Assembly: GCA_016291915.1 (NCBI GenBank)
Contig: JAEEZP010000019.1
Coordinates: 1-13,237 of the forward strand
Origin: Prevotella sp.
GTDB lineage: Bacteria > Bacteroidota > Bacteroidia > Bacteroidales > Bacteroidaceae
Length of the DNA stretch: 13,237 nucleotides
Reading direction: 5' to 3'
In this document: positions 6,248 to 13,127 of the stretch, piece after piece
How positions within the stretch are numbered: position 1 is the first letter of the stretch
Layout: every line of letters begins with the position of its first letter
The notes under the pieces: model-generated
Told to the model about the DNA's origin: nothing
The model's input: the letters and a program-made list of their open reading frames with translations, nothing else
Databases searched by the model: none
Translations under genes and position numbers: made by a program

Positions 6248-7618
6248 ATGGACAATAAAAAAGCAACATTGGAATTAGGTACCGAGCCGGTAGGAAAATT
6301 ATTACTGCAATATGCGCTTCCTGCTATCGTGGCAATGGTAGCCAGTTCATTATATAACATGGTGGACAGTATCTTCATCGGTCAGGGTGTAGGACCGATG
6401 GCTATCTCCGGTTTGGCTATCACTTTCCCTTTCATGAACCTGTCGGGTGCTATCGGTGCCGCCATCGGTGTGGGTGCTTCTACACTCTTGTCGGTAAGAT
6501 TAGGACAGAAAGACTATGAGACAGCACAGAAGATATTAGGTAATTCGGTAGTTTTGAAGATTATCACCGGTATTCTCTTCGGTGCGTTGTGTCTGCTCTT
6601 CCTCGATCCTATCCTCAGTTTCTTCGGAGCTACGGAGAATACCCTCCCTTATGCCCGTGAGTATATGGTGGTGATCCTATTGGGAAATGTGTTCACTCAT
6701 TTGTATTTCGGTATGAACGCGTTGCTCAGGGCTGCATCTAAACCTAAGCAGGCAATGTATGCCACGATTTTTACGGTGGTACTCAACACCGCTCTGGACC
6801 CTCTCTTTATCTATACCTTCGACATGGGTATCCAGGGCGCAGCTATTGCCACGATCCTTTCACAGATGACCGCTCTCAGTTGGCAGATATGGATTTTCAG
6901 TAATCCCAATGAGATGATCCATTTCAAGAAAGGAATCTATAAACTTGACAGCACGATTATCAAGAATATCTTTGCCATCGGTATCTCACCCTTCTCGATG
7001 AATGCCTGCTCTTGTATCATCGTCATCTTCATCAATACCGCACTGGTGAAGTACGGTGGTGACCTGGCTGTGGGAGCCTATGGTATTGCCAACCGTATCG
7101 CCTTTATTTTCTTTATGGTTGTGATGGGTATCAATCAGGGTATGCAACCCATTGCCGGTTACAACTATGGTGCCCAGCATATCGACAGGATGATGCGTGT
7201 GCTGAATCTCTCCATCATCGCTGGTGTCTGTGTGATGACGTTGGGATGGCTCGTCGGAGAGTTGGTACCTTACCCCTGTGCACGACTGTTTACCACCGAC
7301 TCGCAGTTGGTGGATATGGCCGTCAACGGTATCCGTATCAATATGATTGCTTTCCCCTTGATCGGTTTTCAGGCTGTGGTCACCAATTTCTTCCAGTCTA
7401 TCGGTAAGGCAAAGATCAGTATCTTCCTGTCCTTGTCACGACAGATGCTGTTCTTGTTACCATTGCTGGTCATCCTTCCTCCCTATTGGGGTGTTGATGG
7501 TGTATGGGCCTCCCTGCCATTGTCGGATACCATATCTTTTATCGTGACCTTTATCATCATGGCCCGTTATATGAAAAAGTTTAAATTACAACATAAATCG
7601 TTGAGTAATGGAAAATAA
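6248..7618 (+). CDS. MATE-family multidrug/Na+ efflux transporter (MepA/NorM-like)
   Basis: The 456-residue protein has about 12 hydrophobic segments and the two-fold repeat of the MATE family (PF01554) in the MOP superfamily. Family-typical stretches include PAIVAMVASSLYNMVDSIFIG (about 25-45, with Asp40), GASTLLSVRLGQKDYETA (76-93), the NTALDPLFIYT stretch (180-190), and a matching second-half segment NACSCIIVIFINTALVKYGG. MATE proteins export cationic drugs, dyes or metabolites in exchange for Na+ or H+. It is the first gene of the operon, and its end overlaps the next gene by 11 bases. MATE proteins are distantly related to Wzx lipid-glycan flippases, and the sugar-nucleotide genes downstream invite that idea, but the sequence reads as an ordinary MATE. 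Substrate is not predictable. Confidence 0.93.
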   Translation: MDNKKATLELGTEPVGKLLLQYALPAIVAMVASSLYNMVDSIFIGQGVGPMAISGLAITFPFMNLSGAIGAAIGVGASTLLSVRLGQKDYETAQKILGNSVVLKIITGILFGALCLLFLDPILSFFGATENTLPYAREYMVVILLGNVFTHLYFGMNALLRAASKPKQAMYATIFTVVLNTALDPLFIYTFDMGIQGAAIATILSQMTALSWQIWIFSNPNEMIHFKKGIYKLDSTIIKNIFAIGISPFSMNACSCIIVIFINTALVKYGGDLAVGAYGIANRIAFIFFMVVMGINQGMQPIAGYNYGAQHIDRMMRVLNLSIIAGVCVMTLGWLVGELVPYPCARLFTTDSQLVDMAVNGIRINMIAFPLIGFQAVVTNFFQSIGKAKISIFLSLSRQMLFLLPLLVILPPYWGVDGVWASLPLSDTISFIVTFIIMARYMKKFKLQHKSLSNGK

Positions 7619-8258
7619 GAAAGTGATTATCAATGTAGGCAGACAGTTAGGTGCCGGTGGTGTTGAGATCGCAAAGATGTTAGCCTATACTTTCCATGCC
7701 TCGTTCTACGATAAAGAACTGCTGAGTCTGGCAGCTCAGGAAAGTGGGTTCTCACCGAGGTTCTTTGAGGAGAACGACGAGCAACGAGGATTTCTCAGAG
7801 CCCTCTTTCATCTGCATACTTCACATCTTTCAGACAACAGTTTCTATCCGAGTGACTTTACGCAGGAGCGTCTCTTTGAGTTTCAGTGTGCCGCCATCCG
7901 TAAGGCTGCTGATGCCGGGTCGTGTGTCTTTGTAGGGCGCTGTGCCGACTATGTGTTGCGTGACCGTCATGATATCGTGAATATCTTCATCACAGCCAAT
8001 TATTCCGACCGTCTGCAACGTATCTGTGAACGTAGGGAATGTGATGAGGAAACAGCCAAAAAACTGATTAACAAAATAGAGAACCAGCGTTCTTCCTATT
8101 ATAATTATTATACCGGAAAGAAATGGGGATATGCCGACAGTTATGATCTCTGTGTCAATTCCTCCCGTCTGGGATTAGAAGGGACAGCTGCCTATATCGA
8201 ACAGTTTGTCAACCGGTGGTATGGAATTGAGCGGTATAACGATACAGTAGAGGAATGA
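7608..8258 (+). CDS. Cytidylate-kinase-like P-loop protein
   Basis: The 216-residue protein fits the cytidylate-kinase-like family (PF13189). It has an N-terminal beta strand and P-loop-like turn, KVIINVGRQLGAGGVEIA (residues 5-22), the FYDKELL motif (33-39), CVFVGRCADYVL (106-117), and an Arg-rich lid-like region (about 134-163). Members presumably phosphorylate a nucleotide or small molecule, but most are uncharacterised. The housekeeping cmk is usually a separate gene. The P-loop has Gly-Val where classical Walker A has Lys-Ser/Thr, and lacks the basic residue often seen after the GG in this family, so activity is uncertain. The start at 7608 overlaps the MATE gene by 11 bases, and the stop overlaps the next gene by ATGA, so the proteins are probably made together. 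Confidence 0.82.
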   Translation: MENKKVIINVGRQLGAGGVEIAKMLAYTFHASFYDKELLSLAAQESGFSPRFFEENDEQRGFLRALFHLHTSHLSDNSFYPSDFTQERLFEFQCAAIRKAADAGSCVFVGRCADYVLRDRHDIVNIFITANYSDRLQRICERRECDEETAKKLINKIENQRSSYYNYYTGKKWGYADSYDLCVNSSRLGLEGTAAYIEQFVNRWYGIERYNDTVEE

Positions 8259-8767
8259 AGAAGATTGGAATTATCAGTGATACCCATGCCTATTGGGATG
8301 AGAAATACCTGAAATACTTCGAGCCATGCGATGAGATATGGCATGCCGGGGATATAGGGTCGTTGGAGGTTGCGCAGAAACTGTCGGAGTTCCGTCCTTT
8401 CAGAGCTGTTCATGGTAATATCGACGGGGGCGATATCCGACGGATGTATCCGGAGATCCTTCGTTGGCGCTGTGAGGAGGTAGATGTACTGATGAAGCAT
8501 ATCGGCGGTTATCCCGGTCGTTATGATGCCAGTATCCGTAGTGCTATCTATGCCAAGCCCCCACAGTTGTTCATCAGTGGACACTCGCATATCCTGAAAG
8601 TAAAATATGATAAAACACTCGGATTATTGCATATCAACCCCGGTGCGGCAGGACTCTCCGGATGGCAGCAGGAAAGAACATTGGTAAGATTAACGATTGA
8701 AGGCAATAAATTTACTGATTGTGAAGTTATTACATTAGGAGGAAAGAATAAAGAAATAGACAGATGA
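8255..8767 (+). CDS. YfcE/MJ0936-type metallophosphoesterase
   Basis: This 170-residue protein is a small calcineurin-like phosphoesterase (PF12850). All metal ligands are present: Asp9 and His11 in SDTHAYWD, Asp33 in HAGDIGS, Asn55 in VHGNID, His81, and His110/His112 in SGHSHI. The terminal HINPGAAG is also typical of the family. Homologues are Mn2+-dependent phosphodiesterases active on model substrates and on some 2',3'-cyclic nucleotides; physiological roles are mostly unknown. It overlaps both neighbours by 4 bases (ATGA at each end), which indicates tight translational coupling. Length is typical (about 160-185) and the protein looks intact and cytoplasmic. Confidence 0.92.
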   Translation: MKKIGIISDTHAYWDEKYLKYFEPCDEIWHAGDIGSLEVAQKLSEFRPFRAVHGNIDGGDIRRMYPEILRWRCEEVDVLMKHIGGYPGRYDASIRSAIYAKPPQLFISGHSHILKVKYDKTLGLLHINPGAAGLSGWQQERTLVRLTIEGNKFTDCEVITLGGKNKEIDR

Positions 8768-8952
8768 ATGGAAAGATTTTTGGCTATGCAATGAGAATGA
8801 TCTGTCATGCAGTTCTCTTCTTTGTGATATGGCTTGTGATGTGCCTGATTTTCAGAGATGAAATCAACTGGAAACAAGCAATATTACAGGCGGTATTCTT
8901 TGGAATATTATATGTTCCGATTAGTGATTATCTGAATAAAAAGCAAAAATAA
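8764..8952 (+). CDS. Small two-TM membrane protein, unknown function
   Basis: This 62-residue protein has two predicted membrane segments, about 12-29 (ICHAVLFFVIWLVMCLIF) and about 40-56 (ILQAVFFGILYVPISDY), joined by a short charged loop RDEINWKQ and ending in a basic tail NKKQK. I do not recognise a family. It is very likely real: its start overlaps the upstream stop by ATGA, its stop is 5 bases before rmlB, and its composition is that of a membrane protein. By position it could assist the envelope-glycan genes, but nothing in the sequence shows this. It is more AT-rich than most of its neighbours. Confidence 0.75.
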   Translation: MNGKIFGYAMRMICHAVLFFVIWLVMCLIFRDEINWKQAILQAVFFGILYVPISDYLNKKQK

Positions 8953-8957
8953 AATAT

Positions 8958-10088
8958 ATGAGAACAATCGTCATTACCGGTGGAGCCGGATTTATAGGAA
9001 ATCATGTGGTACGTCTGTTTGTAAACAAATACCCCGATTATCACATTATCAACCTGGATAAATTAACTTATGCAGGTAATCTGGCTAATCTGAAGGATAT
9101 CGAAGACAAACCCAACTATGAGTTTGTGAAGATGGATATCTGCGACTTCGAGGCTTTCTATCAGTTGATGCAAGACAAACATGTGGATGGTATCATCCAT
9201 CTGGCAGCAGAGAGTCATGTGGACCGCAGTATCAAGGATCCGTTTACCTTTGCCAAGACCAACGTGATGGGAACACTGTCATTGCTACAGGCAGCCAAGC
9301 TTTATTGGGAGTCACTGCCCGAACGATATGAGGGAAAACGTTTTTATCATATCTCCACGGATGAGGTTTACGGTGCACTTGAACTGACTCATCCCGAGGG
9401 TATCGAACCGCCGTTCTCTACTGCGGCATCATCAGAGCAACATCATGCCTACGGTAAGGAGTTCTTCCTGGAGACCACCAGCTATAACCCGCATAGTCCG
9501 TATTCTGCTGCAAAGGCAGCCAGCGATCATTTTGTGAGGGCTTATCACGATACTTACGGCATGCCCACGATTGTGACGAACTGCTCCAACAACTATGGTC
9601 CTTATCAGTTCCCGGAGAAGTTGATACCGCTGTTTATCAATAATATCCGTCACCGTAAACCCTTGCCAGTCTATGGTAAGGGTGAGAATGTGCGCGACTG
9701 GTTGTATGTGGAAGACCATGCCCGTGCCATCGATCTGATCTTCCATAAGGGTATGATAGCAGAGACGTATAACATCGGTGGTTTTAACGAGTGGAAGAAC
9801 ATCGACCTGATCAAGGTGCTCATCAATACCGTTGACCGACTGTTAGGTAGGGCAGAGGGAGAAGATCAGAACCTGATCACCTTCGTCACCGACCGTGCCG
9901 GTCATGACCTGCGTTATGCTATCGACTCCACGAAGTTACAGAGAGAGTTGGGTTGGGAGCCCAGTCTGCAGTTTGAGGAGGGCATTGAGAAGACTGTCCG
10001 TTGGTATCTCGACCACCAGGAGTGGCTCGACAATGTTACCTCCGGCGACTATCAGCAGTATTACGAGAAGATGTATGGTAACAGGTAA
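8958..10088 (+). CDS. rmlB: dTDP-glucose 4,6-dehydratase
   Basis: The 376-residue enzyme is an extended short-chain dehydrogenase/reductase that converts dTDP-D-glucose to dTDP-4-keto-6-deoxy-D-glucose, the branch point to rhamnose, Fuc3N, Qui3N and related sugars. NAD binding is shown by TGGAGFIG (7-14). The active site is shown by STDEVYG (133-139, with the Asp-Glu pair at 135-136) and the YSAAK motif (Tyr182, Lys186). LAAESHVDRS and NNYGPYQFPEKLIP are also typical of RmlB. It carries the somewhat longer insert (about 153-178) seen in Bacteroidetes RmlB. The AT-rich leader of 5 bases between genes has no obvious Shine-Dalgarno sequence. With the ketoisomerase and aminotransferase downstream, the most likely end product is a 3-amino sugar rather than rhamnose. 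rmlA is not in the window. Confidence 0.95.
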   Translation: MRTIVITGGAGFIGNHVVRLFVNKYPDYHIINLDKLTYAGNLANLKDIEDKPNYEFVKMDICDFEAFYQLMQDKHVDGIIHLAAESHVDRSIKDPFTFAKTNVMGTLSLLQAAKLYWESLPERYEGKRFYHISTDEVYGALELTHPEGIEPPFSTAASSEQHHAYGKEFFLETTSYNPHSPYSAAKAASDHFVRAYHDTYGMPTIVTNCSNNYGPYQFPEKLIPLFINNIRHRKPLPVYGKGENVRDWLYVEDHARAIDLIFHKGMIAETYNIGGFNEWKNIDLIKVLINTVDRLLGRAEGEDQNLITFVTDRAGHDLRYAIDSTKLQRELGWEPSLQFEEGIEKTVRWYLDHQEWLDNVTSGDYQQYYEKMYGNR

Positions 10089-10089
10089 T

Positions 10090-10635
10090 ATGGTTGTAAA
10101 GTCAAAGGTTAGAAACACAATATACTTTCAATGGGGATTCTTTTTCTTTTTATTGGTATTTTTCCTGTGGATGTTTGTTGTTTGTGTTTCTGCTGTCTGG
10201 TCTTACTATTCAGAAAGGTCTGTTAACGATACAGATGCACCTTTATGGGCGATTGTATTAGGGATTTACTCTTTATTTGTGGTCTTCCTAATGGTTCACT
10301 TGTTAAGGACTGTTGCAAGTGTTACGATTAATGGCAATGATATAGGTTTAAGATATCTATTCCTACCTATCTTTGCATTCCACTATGACATGCGTGATTT
10401 TGATTTCTATGTCATTGATAAACAAAATAGAAATGGTGATACTTGGCAAGACTTGCTCTTGGTTAGAAACGACAGAATCATCATCAGAATAACAGAAAAG
10501 AATTTCAAGAATTTCAGGGATATCAAAATGGGCATGAAAATGAAATGTGTCGGTAAACTACGTCTTCGCTTTTTTGACGGACTTAGAGAAATGCTGCATA
10601 TGAGAATCAGATTCGACAAATATAAACTTTTATAA
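10090..10635 (+). CDS. AT-rich two-TM protein with cytoplasmic basic domain, unknown function
   Basis: I take the ATG at 10090, directly after the rmlB stop, giving 181 residues. An in-frame ATG at 10075 would overlap rmlB and add five residues. Two hydrophobic segments, about 13-37 and 52-72, flank a short polar loop (SERSVNDTDAP). The remaining 110 residues are a soluble, strand-rich, basic domain (SVTINGNDIGLRYLFLP, then DLLLVRNDRIIIRI). The layout of TM hairpin plus a beta-rich module recalls bacterial PH-like (YdbT-type) membrane proteins, but I see no diagnostic motif and claim no function. The gene is markedly more AT-rich than rmlB and fdtA on either side, suggesting later acquisition into the operon. 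Gaps of 1 and 7 bases to its neighbours support expression with them. Confidence 0.75.
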   Translation: MVVKSKVRNTIYFQWGFFFFLLVFFLWMFVVCVSAVWSYYSERSVNDTDAPLWAIVLGIYSLFVVFLMVHLLRTVASVTINGNDIGLRYLFLPIFAFHYDMRDFDFYVIDKQNRNGDTWQDLLLVRNDRIIIRITEKNFKNFRDIKMGMKMKCVGKLRLRFFDGLREMLHMRIRFDKYKLL

Positions 10636-10642
10636 TAATGAG

Positions 10643-11047
10643 ATGATAGGAAAACTCATTGATTTGCCAAAGATTACCGACCCTCGAGGGAACTTGACGG
10701 TGGCGGAGCAGATGAAGAATGTGCCGTTTGAGATCGCACGTGTTTATTGGACATACGATATACCGGGCGGTGGCCGGCGAGGTGGTCATGCCCATCGTAC
10801 TTGTCAGGAAGTGGTAGTAGCCGTCAGTGGTTCATTCGATGTGGAGGTGTTCGACGGTCATGAGCGTCAGACCTATCATCTGAACCATCCTTATCAAGGA
10901 CTGTATATCGGCACTGGCATCTGGCGCACCTTGGAGGATTTCTCTTCGGGAGCAGTCTGTCTGGTGCTTGCCTCGGAGTTTTTTGACGAGGATGAGTATA
11001 TCTACGATTATGAGGAGTTCTTGAAATACGCAGGATGTTCGAAATAA
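10643..11047 (+). CDS. fdtA: dTDP-4-keto-6-deoxyglucose 3,4-ketoisomerase (FdtA/QdtA cupin)
   Basis: This 134-residue single-domain cupin (PF05523, WxcM/FdtA-like) moves the keto group of dTDP-4-keto-6-deoxyglucose from C4 to C3. The paired histidines of the family appear in RGGHAHR as His49 and His51, the same numbers as the catalytic histidines of Aneurinibacillus FdtA. Other family marks are DPRGNL (13-18), VPFEIARVYW (27-36), GLYIGTGIW (86-94) and VLASEFFDEDEYIYDYEEF (108-126). Arg15 in DxRG resembles, from memory, the galacto-forming FdtA more than QdtA, which has Tyr there; this is tentative. The usual WHEM is WRTL here. An ATG at 10638 is followed by an immediate stop, so 10643 is the start. 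The end overlaps the acyltransferase by 13 bases. Family assignment is firm; the fdtA symbol is less so. Confidence 0.88.
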   Translation: MIGKLIDLPKITDPRGNLTVAEQMKNVPFEIARVYWTYDIPGGGRRGGHAHRTCQEVVVAVSGSFDVEVFDGHERQTYHLNHPYQGLYIGTGIWRTLEDFSSGAVCLVLASEFFDEDEYIYDYEEFLKYAGCSK

Positions 11048-11976
11048 AGAGATACTGTCAGGAATATGCCGAAGAATGGAATCGGTTCGTGGCACAGTCG
11101 AAGAACGGAACGTTTCTCTTCGACCGGCAATATATGGACTATCATGCCGACCGTTTCGAAGACTATTCACTGATGTTTTATCTCGACAACCGTCTTTTTG
11201 CACTACTGCCAGCCAACCGGAAAAATCATATCCTTTACTCCCATCAAGGACTCACATATGGTGGTTTGGTGATGGATGAACAATGTAGGACGGCTCATGT
11301 TTGTGAGCTCTTTAAACAGTTGAATGAGTTTTTAAAAAACGCTGGGTTTCAACAGGTTATTTATAAGCATATTCCTTTTGTTTATACCCAGATACCATCC
11401 GAGGAAGACCTCTTTGCCCTTACGGATGTATGTCATTCTATCCTCTTCTCACGCACTGTCTCATCAGTTGTCGATTTCTCCCATCCCTTAACATTCGCTG
11501 AGTTGCGTAGGAGAGGGGTGAAGAAAGCCATCGACAACCAACTGCAAGTTGAGGAGTCAACAGATTATGCTGTTTTCTGGCAAGTCCTGACGGATAATCT
11601 CCAACAGAAATATCATGCACATCCCGTACACACATTAGCAGAGATGGTGATGTTACACGAACGTTTCCCCCGTCATATCCGGCTGTTCGTGGTAAGAAAA
11701 GAGAATCAAGTGGTGGGCGGAACCGTACTCTTTGTCTCTCGGCATATTGTCAAGACACAATATATCTCTGCCAATGAGATAGGCAAAAAGACAGGCGCTT
11801 TGGATCTTCTTTTTGAAACGTTGTTGACAAAATTTGCTTCTGAGGGGATGCATTACTTTGATTTCGGTACCTCCAATATTCCGGAAAATAATGAACTGAA
11901 TGAATCCCTGATCCATCAGAAAGAGGGATTTGGGGGTAGGGCAGTGTGTTACGATACGTATTCCTGGACACTCTAA
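11035..11976 (+). CDS. GNAT/FemAB-like acyltransferase, candidate amino-sugar N-acyltransferase
   Basis: The 313-residue protein has the two-lobed architecture of the FemAB-like GNAT group (compare PF13480). The N-terminal lobe is about 1-140, with NGTFLFDRQYMDYHADRF at 24-41. The C-terminal GNAT lobe is about 150-313, with FVVRKENQVVGGTVLF (218-233) and the closing stretch YFDFGTSN...ESLIHQKEGFGG (274-301), which is typical of family members acting on peptidoglycan or polysaccharide precursors. It sits between the ketoisomerase (13-base overlap) and the aminotransferase (11-base gap). I infer that it acylates the 3-amino group made by the aminotransferase, the job done by the unrelated hexapeptide-repeat FdtC/QdtC in known pathways. 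The family is fairly certain; the substrate is inferred from context only. Confidence 0.82.
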   Translation: MFEIKRYCQEYAEEWNRFVAQSKNGTFLFDRQYMDYHADRFEDYSLMFYLDNRLFALLPANRKNHILYSHQGLTYGGLVMDEQCRTAHVCELFKQLNEFLKNAGFQQVIYKHIPFVYTQIPSEEDLFALTDVCHSILFSRTVSSVVDFSHPLTFAELRRRGVKKAIDNQLQVEESTDYAVFWQVLTDNLQQKYHAHPVHTLAEMVMLHERFPRHIRLFVVRKENQVVGGTVLFVSRHIVKTQYISANEIGKKTGALDLLFETLLTKFASEGMHYFDFGTSNIPENNELNESLIHQKEGFGGRAVCYDTYSWTL

Positions 11977-11987
11977 TCGCAACAATC

Positions 11988-13103
11988 ATGCAAAAGTATA
12001 TAAACATCCCCTATCTGCCCTTGCAGAAGATCAATGACCGTGATGCCTCAGCCATCAAGGAGGCTATCAGCAAGGTTGTTGACAGTGGGTGGTATCTGCG
12101 CGGAGAACAGACATCGCTTTTCGAGAAAGAATATGCAGCATATATTGGGACAGACTATTGTGTGGCATGTGGCAACGGACTGGATGCACTAACACTTATT
12201 CTCCGTGCATATAAGGAGATGGGGATGTTGCATGATGGTGATGAGGTGATCGTACCTGCCAATACGTATATTGCCAGTATCTTAGCTATCACGGAGAATC
12301 ATCTTGCTCCTGTTTTGGTAGAACCACGGATAGGCACTTTCCAGATTGATGACACACTGATAGAAGAGAAGATAACCTCTAAGACACGGGCTATCATGCT
12401 CGTGCATCTTTATGGCAGATGTGCTTATACTGAGCGGATTGCACAACTATCCGACAAATATCATCTCTTGCTCATAGAGGATAATGCGCAGGCGCATGGC
12501 TGTTGTTTTGAAGGGAGGAAGACCGGTTCTCTCGGACACGCTGCAGGACATAGTTTCTATCCAGGAAAAAACTTAGGTGCTTTGGGTGACGGCGGGGCTG
12601 TCACTACCGATGATGAGCAGTTGGCAGAGGTGGTAAGGGCATTAGGTAACTACGGCTCTTCCAAGAAATATCATTTTGAGTATCTCGGTAGGAACTCCCG
12701 ACTTGATGAAATCCAAGCGGCAGTATTGCGTATCAAACTGAGGCTTTTGGATCAGGATAACCAACGGCGACAAGAGATAGCCTTGCGGTATATTCAAGAG
12801 ATTGATAATCCTCAGCTTCGGCTCCCTTCAGAAGAGTTCGTACGCAACAGTGTCCATCATATCTTCCCCGTGCTGTGTGAGCAGCGGGACCGGTTGCAGG
12901 AGTATCTGTGTGAGCATGGGGTTGAGACGATCATCCATTATCCCATACCTCCCCATCAGCAACCGTGCTATGCTTCTTGGAACACTAATCGTTTACCGGT
13001 GACAGAGCAGATACACCGTCAGGAACTGAGCATCCCACTGCATCCGTTGCTTGCAGAGGAAGAGATAACGACCATTATTCATCTCCTTAATAAGTTTCAG
13101 TGA
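11988..13103 (+). CDS. fdtB: PLP-dependent sugar 3-aminotransferase (FdtB/QdtB-like, DegT/DnrJ/EryC1/StrS)
   Basis: The 371-residue enzyme transfers an amino group, usually from glutamate, to the C3 keto group of dTDP-3-keto-6-deoxyhexose, giving dTDP-Fuc3N or dTDP-Qui3N. The PLP lysine is Lys194 in HSFYPGKNLGALGDGGAV. The aspartate contacting the PLP pyridine nitrogen is Asp165 in IEDNAQAHG. VPANTYIASILAI (89-101), GNYGSSKKY (220-228) and NSRLDEIQAA (236-245) are also family-typical. I choose the ATG at 11988 rather than the in-frame 11946: the longer form adds 14 residues inside the upstream gene, and family members begin at the IPYLPL stretch. It ends the operon. The link to the FdtA-type gene makes a 3-aminotransferase much more likely than other DegT types. 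Confidence 0.92.
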   Translation: MQKYINIPYLPLQKINDRDASAIKEAISKVVDSGWYLRGEQTSLFEKEYAAYIGTDYCVACGNGLDALTLILRAYKEMGMLHDGDEVIVPANTYIASILAITENHLAPVLVEPRIGTFQIDDTLIEEKITSKTRAIMLVHLYGRCAYTERIAQLSDKYHLLLIEDNAQAHGCCFEGRKTGSLGHAAGHSFYPGKNLGALGDGGAVTTDDEQLAEVVRALGNYGSSKKYHFEYLGRNSRLDEIQAAVLRIKLRLLDQDNQRRQEIALRYIQEIDNPQLRLPSEEFVRNSVHHIFPVLCEQRDRLQEYLCEHGVETIIHYPIPPHQQPCYASWNTNRLPVTEQIHRQELSIPLHPLLAEEEITTIIHLLNKFQ

Positions 13104-13127
13104 TTTGTACTATCGTGCACCAGTATG

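Noticed and set aside
6248..7618. Wzx-type O-unit flippase
   Set aside because: It is tempting because of the sugar genes, but the motifs (SSLYNMVDSIFIG, NTALDPLFI) are those of MATE efflux proteins, not Wzx.
9895..10089. N-terminal extension of the 10090-10635 protein back to 9895
   Set aside because: The added 65 residues lie in an alternative frame of the 3' end of rmlB, are Arg/Ser/Thr-rich and low in resemblance to any protein, and the membrane segment pattern begins cleanly after the ATG at 10090.
11946..11987. Upstream start for the aminotransferase at 11946
   Set aside because: The extra 14 residues fall inside the acyltransferase gene, and known family members begin at the IPYLPL region. 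11988 is the better start.
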